Assembly: GCA_964386785.1 (NCBI GenBank)
Contig: CAYLUD010000014.1
Coordinates: forward strand, 1 to 31,997
Direction: 5' to 3'
Length of the DNA: 31,997 bases
Source: SZAS-3 sp964386785
Lineage (GTDB): Bacteria > Chlamydiota > Chlamydiia > Chlamydiales > JAAKFR01
Made by a program: the position numbers and the translations under genes. The notes below the pieces were generated by a model, which saw only the letters and a program-made list of their open reading frames with translations, was not told the origin of the DNA and ran no database searches. Positions 23,681 to 31,860 of this stretch are shown one piece after another; the first letter of the stretch is position 1; each line of letters begins with the position of its first letter.

Positions 23681-25204
23681 TTATTGAGAAGATGCTGTTT
23701 GGGGTGAACGAAACAAGATAGGGGACTTACCTTTTTTCTTTTTCCATCCATTAGATTTTGCGAAAGGAGAGAAAAAGGGAGGTTTCCCTTTCTGGGATCT
23801 TGTTCCTTGCCCTTCTTGTTGTTCCTTGCCATCCATGCGCGGTTTTTTAGCAAAGGGTCGAGGAAACGAGCGCGAAGTTTTTTCCTCAGAGAAAGAAGAA
23901 AAAGGTCTTCTTTTTCTAGGAAACTCACCATCTGAAAAACTGGAACCTCTCTCTCTCTTAGGAAAAGGTCGGTGCTCTTTTTCTGTTCCAGAGGATAGAG
24001 ATTCTCTAGGGGCTGAAGCGCGACGTCTCATCGGTTTTGCGCTGGGGGCCTTAGAAAATTCTGAGGATGCCGGCTCTAAACCTTCCACCTGAGCAATGGT
24101 AATGGGTCCACCCACAAGACTTTCAATACGTTTTAGTAGAGGTCTGTCCTTGGGAGAAACAAAGGAAAAAGCAAATCCGGATGCGCCTGCACGCCCCGTT
24201 CTGCCAATGCGATGGATATAGTCTTCCGGATTTCTGGGTAGGTCGAAGTTAAACACATGAGAGAGATTTTGGACGTCGATTCCTCGAGCTGCTACATCTG
24301 TAGCAACTAAGATTTGAATTTGACCGTTTCTCAGTCTCATCAGAGTACGGTTTCGTTGCCCCTGGCTCATATCTCCGTGGAGTGCTCCAGCTGAAAATCC
24401 ATCTTCTTCTAATTCAGCGACAAGTTGATCTGCATGGCGTTTTGTCGAGGTAAAGATAATGGCAGTGCTCAACGTTTCTGATTGCAAAAGGTGAGATAGT
24501 AAACGATTCTTATGATGTAGGTCATTTGTGCGATAGAGTCGTTGCTCGATTTGCCCTAGTTGAGCCTCTGTAGGGGTGATCGAAACCTCTTCAGGAGAAC
24601 TAAGAAGACGCTGAGACAGTTTCGCTACAGCTCCCTTCAGGGTGGCGGAAAATAGTAGAGTTTGGCGCTCTGCAGGGGTTTCTTGCACAATTTGTTCAAC
24701 AGGTTCTAAAAATCCCATATCGAGCATGCGATCTGCTTCATCTAAAACCAACACTTCAACATTGGATAGATCAATGGTGCCTCTTTCCATGTAATCTAAT
24801 AAACGACCAGGTGTTGCGATGAGCAGCTGATAGGGTCGAGAGAGCTTACGCATCTGAATCCCATAAGGTACACCGCCACCAATACAAACAGAAGAAATAT
24901 GCTTTAAAAAACGACTGTACTTCTGTGCTTGAGTTTCAATTTGCATCGCTAATTCCCGAGTAGGAGCTAGGATTAGCGCTCGAGGCCCTTTCTGACGTTG
25001 GCCAGAATGTTGAGCCAGGCGATGGAGGATAGGCAGTAGGAAAGCGGCTGTCTTCCCTGTGCCTGTCTGAGCAGAGGCTCGCAAATCGTGATCTGCTAGG
25101 ATCAGGGGGATCGCCCGTTGCTGAATTTCTGTGGGAACAGTGTATCCAGATTCAGCTAGGGCCTCTAATAATTTGGGATGAAGACTAAGGGATGAAAAAG
25201 TCAT
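23681..25204 (-). CDS. rhlE: DEAD-box ATP-dependent RNA helicase, RhlE-like
   Basis: A 507-residue RNA helicase with all motifs in order: Q motif (near residue 28), motif I AQTGTGKT (45-52), Ia PTRELA, II DEAD in VLVLDEADRMLDMGF, III SAT, IV IIFTSTKR, V DVAARGID and VI HRIGRTGRAG. From about residue 375 a low-complexity tail rich in Arg, Lys, Ser, Pro and Phe (PFPKRERGSSFSDGEFPRKR and later GWKKKKGKSP) probably binds RNA. It unwinds RNA in ribosome assembly or mRNA decay. RhlE is the closest group by the short conserved core and basic tail, but other DEAD-box subgroups are possible. Divergent from the BaiN-like flavoprotein gene. Confidence 0.92.
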   Translation of the reverse strand: MTFSSLSLHPKLLEALAESGYTVPTEIQQRAIPLILADHDLRASAQTGTGKTAAFLLPILHRLAQHSGQRQKGPRALILAPTRELAMQIETQAQKYSRFLKHISSVCIGGGVPYGIQMRKLSRPYQLLIATPGRLLDYMERGTIDLSNVEVLVLDEADRMLDMGFLEPVEQIVQETPAERQTLLFSATLKGAVAKLSQRLLSSPEEVSITPTEAQLGQIEQRLYRTNDLHHKNRLLSHLLQSETLSTAIIFTSTKRHADQLVAELEEDGFSAGALHGDMSQGQRNRTLMRLRNGQIQILVATDVAARGIDVQNLSHVFNFDLPRNPEDYIHRIGRTGRAGASGFAFSFVSPKDRPLLKRIESLVGGPITIAQVEGLEPASSEFSKAPSAKPMRRRASAPRESLSSGTEKEHRPFPKRERGSSFSDGEFPRKRRPFSSFSEEKTSRSFPRPFAKKPRMDGKEQQEGQGTRSQKGKPPFFSPFAKSNGWKKKKGKSPILFRSPQTASSQ

Positions 25205-25299
25205 GAACTACGTCTTGGTTGAGATTTTAGAAGAATTAGAATACCATGCCGTCGGATTTCAACCTATTGAAATCAATATAATAACTTTTTTTGGTAAGA

Positions 25300-26538
25300 A
25301 TGAATTTAAAAGAAGGGGATCGTATCCTAATTGTTGGCGGAGGGGCTGCAGGCTGTTTTGCTTCTCTTTGCGTGAAAGATCTCCACCCCGATCAGGAAGT
25401 ATTCCTTTTTGAGCGTTCAGCAAAACTCCTGCAAAAGGTCCGCATCTCGGGTGGAGGACGATGTAACGTTACCCACGGTTGTTTTGATCCTAAAATTTTA
25501 ATTAATAACTACCCGCGAGGGAGCCAAGAACTCCTGGGTGGTTTCAGTCGTTTTCAACCGCGCGATATGATTGATTGGTTGGCCCAGCGAGGGGTTAGAG
25601 TGAAGCAAGAGGCGGATGGGCGGATCTTCCCATCGACCGATTCTTCGGACACAATTATACAGTGTTTTTTTGAGGAGATGGATCGCCTAGGAGTGCGTCG
25701 TTATGTAAGAACGCTGGCCACTAAGATAGAAAAAATAGGAGAATCCTTTCATATTGATGATGGCAAAGAGAAATGGACGGGGAAAGCATTGATCTTAGCG
25801 ACGGGTAGTGATCCTACAGGATGGCAATATGCCTCGATGTTCGGTCATACTATTGTTCCACCAGTACCCTCTTTGTTTGCATTGAATGGATCGCATTTTC
25901 CCTTGAGCTCTTTTGCTGGCACTACGCTCCCTCATGTGCGTATTGGTGCATGGAATCATGTGCAAGAAGGGGCTCTCTTACTGACACATCGTGGGTGGAG
26001 TGGCCCGGCTGCATTGCGTTTATCTGCATTTGGCGCTCGAGAGTTTGCTGCAGCTCAATACCAGACAACCTTATGGATTGACTGGCTTCCCGACCATTCG
26101 TTAGAAGAATGGACTCTGCGCTTGTTTCGAGAAGCGCAGCAGCATCCACATCGACAGCTACACAATGTACGATATGGGCAGTTGACTCATCAGCTGATCT
26201 TGTATTTTCTAGAACGGGAGCAGCTCGACCCATATCTTCCTCTCTCTCGTGTTAGAAAAGACCAAATTCTACGGTTATTTCGTAAGCTCAAATACGATGA
26301 ATACGAGATGGAAGGTAAAACAACACATCGAGAAGAATTTGTCACAGCAGGTGGTGTTTCTCGAAATGAGATCTCATGGACACGGATGGCAAGCAAACGG
26401 TGTTCGGGGCTCTTTTTTTGTGGAGAAATACTTGATGTAGATGGAGTGACTGGTGGATTTAATTTTCAACACGCCTGGACTTCAGGATGGATAGCAGGTA
26501 GAAGTGCAGCACAATACATGATAGATCAGGATTCATGA
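25300..26538 (+). CDS. BaiN/HI0933 family FAD-dependent oxidoreductase
   Basis: A 412-residue flavoprotein of the HI0933/YhiN/BaiN family. An N-terminal FAD-binding Rossmann motif IVGGGAAGCFASL (GxGxxG at 13-18) is followed by the family signature RISGGGRCNVTH. The C-terminal blocks TAGGVSRNEI and CGEILDVDGVTGGFNFQHAW close the FAD site. The biochemical role is poorly known for the family. The start is ATG 25300, in frame with a TTG at 25291; GGTAAG is the only ribosome-binding-like sequence. It is the first of a plus-strand chain with ogt four bases downstream. Confidence 0.92.
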   Translation: MNLKEGDRILIVGGGAAGCFASLCVKDLHPDQEVFLFERSAKLLQKVRISGGGRCNVTHGCFDPKILINNYPRGSQELLGGFSRFQPRDMIDWLAQRGVRVKQEADGRIFPSTDSSDTIIQCFFEEMDRLGVRRYVRTLATKIEKIGESFHIDDGKEKWTGKALILATGSDPTGWQYASMFGHTIVPPVPSLFALNGSHFPLSSFAGTTLPHVRIGAWNHVQEGALLLTHRGWSGPAALRLSAFGAREFAAAQYQTTLWIDWLPDHSLEEWTLRLFREAQQHPHRQLHNVRYGQLTHQLILYFLEREQLDPYLPLSRVRKDQILRLFRKLKYDEYEMEGKTTHREEFVTAGGVSRNEISWTRMASKRCSGLFFCGEILDVDGVTGGFNFQHAWTSGWIAGRSAAQYMIDQDS

Positions 26539-26541
26539 GGT

Positions 26542-27048
26542 ATGTGGTCGATCTTGCGAATGCAGACCCCTCTTGGTGAAATGTGGGCAGGAGCCACTCC
26601 GAAAACCCTCGATTTTCTTGGTTTTGCTGATAGTCGATGGATTGGAAGGCGATACCAATTGATGCAGCGGCATCAAGGAGCCTTAACTTCTGATCTGTTG
26701 GACCCTCTAGCACAACTACAAGAAGAGCTAGAGGCGTATTTTTCAGGTTCGATGCGACCCTTTCGCATCTCTTTAGCTATGCAGGTAACCCCATTCCAAA
26801 TACGAGTCTATGAAACGCTGCAACAGGTTGCTTTTGGTGAGACGACCAGCTATCAACAACTCGCTAAAGAGATCGGACATCCACTTGCCTATCGAGCTGT
26901 AGCCCAGGCTCATCGTATGAATCCTTATCATGTGATTATTCCTTGCCACCGTACCTTGTATGCTGATGGTAGGTTGGGGGGGTATGCAGCTGGGGTGGAT
27001 CGAAAGAGATATTTATTACAGCATGAGGTCCTATGGAAGTCAAAATGA
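26542..27048 (+). CDS. ogt: Methylated-DNA-[protein]-cysteine S-methyltransferase
   Basis: Suicide DNA repair protein that transfers the alkyl group from O6-alkylguanine to its own cysteine. The acceptor is Cys135 in NPYHVIIPCHR, preceded by the helix-turn-helix block TSYQQLAKEIGHPLAYRAVA and the VTPFQIRVYETLQQV segment, and followed by GRLGGYAAGVDRKRYLLQHE. 168 residues, normal. It starts four bases after the flavoprotein stop with a weak ribosome binding site, and its stop overlaps the tag start as ATGA, so it is probably coupled to both. Ogt versus Ada C-terminal type cannot be separated further; no Ada N-terminal domain is present. Confidence 0.95.
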   Translation: MWSILRMQTPLGEMWAGATPKTLDFLGFADSRWIGRRYQLMQRHQGALTSDLLDPLAQLQEELEAYFSGSMRPFRISLAMQVTPFQIRVYETLQQVAFGETTSYQQLAKEIGHPLAYRAVAQAHRMNPYHVIIPCHRTLYADGRLGGYAAGVDRKRYLLQHEVLWKSK

Positions 27049-27638
27049 GGTTTCGATGCTTTGGAAATCATGTAGGTCAAGAGGAGTATGCACGTTACCA
27101 TGACGAGGAGTGGGGAATCCCTGTTTATGATGACCACCGGCTGTTCGAGTTGTTGATCTTAGAAGGAGCGCAGGCTGGGCTTGCTTGGGAAACAATTCTT
27201 AAGAAACGAGAAGGGTACCGGAATCTCTTTTGTCAATTTGATCCACAACAGGTAGCTTTATTATCAGACTCTGCTTTAGAAGATATCCTCAGTAATCCAG
27301 CAATTATCCGCCATCGAGGTAAAATTTGGAGTGTCCGTAACAATGCAAAGGTCTTCTTGCACATTCAAGAAAGATGTGGTTCATTTGCTTCCTTTCTTTG
27401 GGATTTTGTATCTGGTTGCCCGATTGTACATCACTGGAATACTTGGGATGAAGTGCCTACTAGTACTCCGCTCAGTACACAGATCTCTATGAAATTGCGT
27501 CAAATGGGTATGCAATATGTAGGGCCAACGATTGTGTATGCATATCTTCAGGCAGTGGGAGTGGTTCAGGATCATCTTACAAGCTGTTGGCGTTATGGAT
27601 TGCTTGCATTGAATCAGAACAAGCCATTGTCATCATGA
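27045..27638 (+). CDS. tag: DNA-3-methyladenine glycosylase I (Tag)
   Basis: Base-excision glycosylase removing 3-methyladenine. It has YHDEEWGIPVYDDHRLFELL and LILEGAQAGLAWETILKKRE, the Tag family core, and the zinc ligands expected from E. coli Tag: Cys5 and His18 near the N terminus (spacing 13) and H-x3-C in DHLTSCWRY at the C terminus. I chose the ATG at 27045 over 27033 because it forms an ATGA overlap with the ogt stop, has GGAAG six bases upstream and puts Cys at the family position. Together with ogt it forms an alkylation-repair pair. Convergent with ileS. Confidence 0.96.
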   Translation: MRFRCFGNHVGQEEYARYHDEEWGIPVYDDHRLFELLILEGAQAGLAWETILKKREGYRNLFCQFDPQQVALLSDSALEDILSNPAIIRHRGKIWSVRNNAKVFLHIQERCGSFASFLWDFVSGCPIVHHWNTWDEVPTSTPLSTQISMKLRQMGMQYVGPTIVYAYLQAVGVVQDHLTSCWRYGLLALNQNKPLSS

Positions 27639-27642
27639 TCCA

Positions 27643-27660
27643 GCGCCTCGGTTACGGCGC
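27643..27660. other. GC-rich hairpin between convergent tag and ileS
   Basis: GCGCC/GGCGC stem with an 8-base loop in the 38-base gap between the two converging stops. No T tract follows on either strand, so a terminator role is only suggested by position. Confidence 0.25.
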
Positions 27661-27676
27661 ATCTGTACGGAAAGGG

Positions 27677-30600
27677 TCATGAATTGCGATCGCATATTTG
27701 AATTGCCAATGCTGCCGGCTCTCCATTCAAATCCCAATGGGTAGCCTGGGGGTGCGATTCAAAATACACAGAAGTAGCAAGAACTTCCCCAAGAATATAG
27801 GTCTCATGGCGAGCAAAAGCTTGGTTCACTCGTGGAGTTGTAGCCATCCATAGTCTAATGCGGTCTGTTACGGCCAAATGTTGATCACGACGCATGGTAT
27901 TGATTTTATTTACAATTTCCCTAGCAATGCCTTCTAAGGACAACTCCTCGTCAATTAGGGTTTCTAATGCCACGGTAAGATGGGGAAGACTTGTGGCAAC
28001 ACAACCAGGTAAAGCAGATTGTGAGATTTCTACATCAGAGGAATCAATTGTAACTTCGAATTCTTTGAGACGCACTAGAATGGATTGTCCATTGAGTAGT
28101 TGATGCGTTTCTTGTTCTGATAGGGATGAAAGATACTGCTGCACTTCCTTCATCCACTTGCCCACCTTTTTGCCTAACACGCGAAAATTAGGTTTGATCG
28201 AACGAGTAACAAATTGGTGAGCTTCTTCATGAAAGAGTACCCGTTTCACATTCAATTCTTCTGCAATTAAATCTTGATGTTGTTGCAGTGCTTCTCGGTC
28301 TTTAGCAGAACAGACAATGTGCACTACAGACAGAGGCTGGCGCACTTTGATTTTTTGTTCTTTGCGCAGGGCGTGACCGAGTGAAACAACGCATTGCACA
28401 GCATCCATGGCATGTTCTACAGATGGGTTTCGTAGAGATGGGTTATAACTAGGATAGTCGCAGAGATGAACAGAGGAAGGTAAGGAGGGGTGATGGAGTC
28501 GTTGATAGATTGCTTCTGATAGAAAGGGGGTAAATGGAGCCAATAATTTGCAAAATGCAAGTAATACAGAATACAGCGTAGAAAATGCCTCGTTTCGATC
28601 TGCGGATGGCTGGTCATTCCAAAAACGACGTCGATTCCTACGGATATACCAATTTGTTAGCTGATCTACAAAATCCACTAAAGGATCTACAGCACGGCTA
28701 AGATCATAATCCGCCATCCCTTCCTCAATATCGAGGATTAATGCTTGCAGCTTGGATACGATCCAAAGATCAATCTCTTGAGAAAGAGGCACAGTCTCGT
28801 GGGGTTGCCAGTCATAAATTCTTGCATACGTAGTAAAGAAAGCTTGGGCATTCCACAGAGGAATGAGTACTTGGCGCAGTACTAATTCGACTCCTTGGGC
28901 ACTGAACCGAAGATCTTCCGCACGCACCGCAGGGCTATGAAGCATATAGAGACGCACAGCGTCGGCTCCATATTTTTCTAATAAAGAAGCAGGTTCTGGA
29001 TAATTTTTAAGTCGCTTTGACATTTTCTTGCCATCCTCGGCAAGGACAATCCCATTCGCAATCACATTTTTAAAAGCAACTTGATCGCGTAATGCCGTAG
29101 ATAACACGGTGAGTACATAAAACCAACAGCGAGTCTGATCGACCCCTTCTGCAATAAAATCTGCAGGAAATCCCCGATCCGTTTCTTCTTGCGCTTCAAA
29201 GGGGTAATGGTTTTGTGCAAAGGGCATACTGCCCGACTCAAACCAGCAATCGAAAACCTCTGGAATCCGCGTGAATGTTTTGCCATTTTTTTCAAAAGTT
29301 AACCCATCAACAAAATGACGATGGAGATCTTCTGGAGCGACTCCCGTCCACTTCTCTAACTCGGCAACGGATTCCATAACGTGAATTTCGCCGTCCGCGC
29401 TACGCCAAATTGGAATTGGTGTGCCCCAGTATCGATTACGACTAATAGCCCAATCTCGAGCTCCTTCTAGCCAATTTCCAAACCGACCTTCTTTCAAATG
29501 ACCGGGGGTCCAGTGGATTTGTTCTGCAAGTTCGATCATCCGTGCTTTTATCGTTTCTACGCGTACAAACCAAGTTGTCATGGCGCGATAAATCAGAGGA
29601 GTATCAGATCTCCAGCAGAATGGATAACGATGTAACAACGTGCTGCGATGGAAGATAAGACCCTGTCGTTGTAGCAGCCTGGCGATATCTCCGTCACAGT
29701 CTTTGACAAAACGACCAGCAAATTCCGGTACTTCCTCGGTAAACAATCCATTACGATCAACGGGACAGACTAAGGGAATCCCAGCAGCTTGAGCGGCGTA
29801 GAAATCCTCTTCTCCAAATGCAGGGGCGACATGCACGCAGCCTGTACCATCACCTGTGGTAATAAAGGAGCCGGGGATGATCCGGAAGGCTCCCTGGTCT
29901 CGCTGATTTGCAAAATGGGAAAACGGCGGTCGATATCGACGCCCTATCCAATCTGAGCCAAGAAAGCGAGCCTCAATGGTAGGGGACGAAGAGAACCATC
30001 TGGAAAGGGCTTCTTCTGCTATGATCCAACACCCTTCGGATGTACGTACTTGTACGTAGACTAGGTCTGGATGTAAGGCAACGGCCATATTGGACAGTAG
30101 GGTCCATGGGGTGGTTGTCCATACCAGTAAAGAGGCCTCCATGTCCTCCAGGGGAAAGGCCACTACAAGAGAGGGATCCTGGACTTCCTTGTAGTTCTCA
30201 CTGGCTTCAAAATTGGACAAAGGGGTACCCAATTTTGCTGAGAAGGGCATGACTTTGAGCCCTTCATAAATGAGCCCCTGGTCATACAACTGTTTGAAAA
30301 TCCACCAGACACTCTCCATAAAGGAGCGATCCATGGTTTTGTACGTTTGGGAGAAATCTACCCAGCGTCCCATACGTTCGACGGTCTCTTGCCATTGTTC
30401 TACATAGCGTAGGACGATTTTACGGCATTCCTCGTTAAAACGAGCAATGCCAAAAGCTTCAATTGCCATCGCGCCAGAAAGGGCCCAGGCTTTTTCAATT
30501 TCTTGTTCTACAGGTAGGCCATGTGTATCCCAACCAAAGCGTCGGGGTACATAGTACCCCTTCATCGTCTTATATCGCGGAACCACATCTTTAATTGTGC

Positions 30601-30781
30601 CGGCCAATAGATGACCATAGTGGGGGAGTCCTGTAGCAAATGGGGGGCCATCGTAGGTGGAAAATAGAGGAGCCTCTTTTCTCTGCGCAAGTGTCTGTTC
30701 AAAAATATGTTGTTCTTTCCAGAACTGGAGAATACGGGCCTCTCGTAGGGAGAAAGATTCTTCCTCAATTTCTTCAAACAT
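27677..30781 (-). CDS. ileS: Isoleucyl-tRNA synthetase
   Basis: Class I aminoacyl-tRNA synthetase of 1034 residues charging tRNA-Ile. The HIGH motif is HYGH at 54-57 in PPFATGLPHYGHLLAGT and the KMSKS motif is KMSKR near residue 586 in GKKMSKRLKNYPEP. The CP1 editing region includes TTTPWTLLSNMAVALHP and GTGCVHVAPAFGEED. The length and the KMSKR-LKNYPEP pattern suggest the eukaryote-like (IleS2) type seen in Chlamydia. No good ribosome binding site precedes the ATG at 30781. It is divergent from the SpoA-domain pair, with 47 bases between starts. Confidence 0.98.
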   Translation of the reverse strand: MFEEIEEESFSLREARILQFWKEQHIFEQTLAQRKEAPLFSTYDGPPFATGLPHYGHLLAGTIKDVVPRYKTMKGYYVPRRFGWDTHGLPVEQEIEKAWALSGAMAIEAFGIARFNEECRKIVLRYVEQWQETVERMGRWVDFSQTYKTMDRSFMESVWWIFKQLYDQGLIYEGLKVMPFSAKLGTPLSNFEASENYKEVQDPSLVVAFPLEDMEASLLVWTTTPWTLLSNMAVALHPDLVYVQVRTSEGCWIIAEEALSRWFSSSPTIEARFLGSDWIGRRYRPPFSHFANQRDQGAFRIIPGSFITTGDGTGCVHVAPAFGEEDFYAAQAAGIPLVCPVDRNGLFTEEVPEFAGRFVKDCDGDIARLLQRQGLIFHRSTLLHRYPFCWRSDTPLIYRAMTTWFVRVETIKARMIELAEQIHWTPGHLKEGRFGNWLEGARDWAISRNRYWGTPIPIWRSADGEIHVMESVAELEKWTGVAPEDLHRHFVDGLTFEKNGKTFTRIPEVFDCWFESGSMPFAQNHYPFEAQEETDRGFPADFIAEGVDQTRCWFYVLTVLSTALRDQVAFKNVIANGIVLAEDGKKMSKRLKNYPEPASLLEKYGADAVRLYMLHSPAVRAEDLRFSAQGVELVLRQVLIPLWNAQAFFTTYARIYDWQPHETVPLSQEIDLWIVSKLQALILDIEEGMADYDLSRAVDPLVDFVDQLTNWYIRRNRRRFWNDQPSADRNEAFSTLYSVLLAFCKLLAPFTPFLSEAIYQRLHHPSLPSSVHLCDYPSYNPSLRNPSVEHAMDAVQCVVSLGHALRKEQKIKVRQPLSVVHIVCSAKDREALQQHQDLIAEELNVKRVLFHEEAHQFVTRSIKPNFRVLGKKVGKWMKEVQQYLSSLSEQETHQLLNGQSILVRLKEFEVTIDSSDVEISQSALPGCVATSLPHLTVALETLIDEELSLEGIAREIVNKINTMRRDQHLAVTDRIRLWMATTPRVNQAFARHETYILGEVLATSVYFESHPQATHWDLNGEPAALAIQICDRNS

Positions 30782-30828
30782 GACAAAGAGGTTAACTTTT
30801 TTTTCGCTTTTCGTCTAGTGTGAGGAAG

Positions 30829-31038
30829 ATGACCTGGTTACCTTCTTTACCCTTGACTTGCGAAGCCATCCTAGGCACGACGCAGATTCCACTGGAAGAG
30901 TATGAATCCTTACGCGTGGGAGATGTGTTGCTGCTAGACCGAGCTCCCTCTACTCTACGTATCGAAGGTCAGCATCATCTCTCTGTGTTTCTTGGTTTAG
31001 ATGGACTGTACCGTGCGGTGGTAGTATATGAAGAATGA
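30829..31038 (+). CDS. Minimal SpoA-domain protein (SpoA1-like)
   Basis: A 69-residue protein that is almost entirely one SpoA fold: LTCEAILGTTQIPLEEYESL then RVGDVLLLDRAP and a C-terminal LDGLYRAVVVYEE, matching the (V-x-L-G-x-x-x-I-x-L-x-E-h-x-x-L-x-x-G-D-x-L-x-L) pattern of FliM/FliN/SctQ. GAGGAA lies just before the ATG at 30829; the GTG at 30820 is an alternative. A stop at 30793-30795 in the same frame shows there is no N-terminal domain, unlike normal SctQ (over 300 residues). It overlaps the next SpoA gene by 11 bases. The function is inferred to be type III secretion C-ring or flagellar-like. Confidence 0.7.
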   Translation: MTWLPSLPLTCEAILGTTQIPLEEYESLRVGDVLLLDRAPSTLRIEGQHHLSVFLGLDGLYRAVVVYEE

Positions 31039-31414
31039 TTGGGATCCTCTAGTAGAAATAGAACCTAAAGATAAACGATCAGAACCTAAGATTCCTCTAC
31101 GCCCGCCGTTAAAAAAAGTAGGGCGCGTCACCTTTTCTCCCCTTCATGGAGAAAAACCGAGACCATTGGACCACCTTACAGATAGGGAGATATCTCCCTT
31201 ATCTCGGATTCAAGTGCCCATGGAAGTCGTCTATGGCAAAACAAGGATCTCCTTAGGAGAGCTGGCAGGCTTACAGCCAGGACATCTAATTCGTTTGAAT
31301 GAAGTTTGTGATGAATTAGTCGATCTCTATGCCAATGGCAAAAAAATTGGTAGGGGAGAAATTGTCGCTTATGATCACCAATTTGGAATCCGCATTGTGA
31401 CTCTTGAACCATAA
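31028..31414 (+). CDS. FliN/SctQ C-terminal-like SpoA-domain protein
   Basis: A 128-residue protein. Residues 1-55 are charged and Pro/Lys-rich with no known motif. Residues 58-128 are a canonical SpoA2/FliN domain: IQVPMEVVYGKTRISLGELA, GLQPGHLIRLNEVCDELVDL, YANGKKIGRGEIVAYDHQFG and IRIVTLE. In type III secretion and flagella this domain dimerises to form the cytoplasmic sorting platform or C-ring. Its ATG lies inside the preceding SpoA1-like gene (11-base overlap), so the two are made together. The tmRNA promoter overlaps its end. Whether it serves the chlamydial type III machine or a separate one cannot be told here. Confidence 0.85.
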   Translation: MKNDWDPLVEIEPKDKRSEPKIPLRPPLKKVGRVTFSPLHGEKPRPLDHLTDREISPLSRIQVPMEVVYGKTRISLGELAGLQPGHLIRLNEVCDELVDLYANGKKIGRGEIVAYDHQFGIRIVTLEP

Positions 31415-31433
31415 TCCTGCCTCGGAGTACTAT
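31404..31433 (+). promoter_or_regulatory. Promoter of ssrA (tmRNA)
   Basis: TTGAAC (31404-31409), an 18-base spacer and TACTAT (31428-31433), nine bases before the first base of the tmRNA. It overlaps the last codons of the SpoA2 gene. The fixed tmRNA 5' end makes this a better supported assignment than most consensus-only promoters. Confidence 0.5.
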
Positions 31434-31442
31434 CGTTCCCCA

Positions 31443-31820
31443 GGGGGTGTATAGGTTTCGACTTGGCAATAAGGTTGCCATGGCATGCGGAGGATATCGG
31501 TTGGCCTCCTAAAAAAACCGGTAACAACGATAAACGGCAAATCTAAAGTCGTTGCATTCTGTCCGGAATGCATAGCTGTTGCTGCGTAATTGCGCAACCC
31601 GACCTCTCTTCATTGGACCTAGGATGGAGGGAAGGTCGTCATCTACTAGGTAAGAACTAGAACTCAGAGATCCCGAGGGTTGCAGTTCGAGATCAAAAAG
31701 GATCGCTTAGGAGAGGTTGAGCTACTAGCACACTTTCCTAAGACTAACTACTAGTAGCTAAGCATGTAGAAGTGTCAGTTAAGTTGACCGAGGACGAGAG
31801 TTCGAGTCTCTCCACCTCCA
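31443..31820 (+). ncRNA. ssrA: Transfer-messenger RNA (tmRNA)
   Basis: Ribosome rescue RNA. The 5' GGGGGUGUAUAGGUUUCGAC and the 3' half GAGAG-TTCGAGT-CTCTC-CACCTCC-A form the tRNA-like domain: acceptor GGGGGTG pairs with CACCTCC, and the T-arm is intact. The 3' CCA is not encoded (discriminator A at 31820). The tag frame ends GCT GTT GCT GCG TAA (stop at 31587-31589). Reading back from this gives the tag AFCPECIAVAA from GCA at 31554, possibly preceded by a Val resume codon (GTT at 31551). One-piece type, about 378 bases, as in other Chlamydiae. A strong terminator follows. Confidence 0.95.
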
Positions 31821-31824
31821 TATT

Positions 31825-31860
31825 AAGGCTTCAGTTTCACGACTGAAGCCTTTTGTTTTT
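31825..31860 (+). terminator. Rho-independent terminator of ssrA
   Basis: A perfect 11-bp stem AAGGCTTCAGT/ACTGAAGCCTT with loop TTCACG, followed by TTGTTTTT. It starts four bases after the mature tmRNA end. Confidence 0.9.

Noticed and set aside
30829..31414. Single frameshifted sctQ instead of two genes
   Set aside because: The second gene has its own ATG in an 11-base overlap and a distinct charged N-terminal region, and the first lacks the SctQ N-terminal domain. A simple frameshift would not explain the missing 200 or more residues. It remains possible and is raised in the findings.
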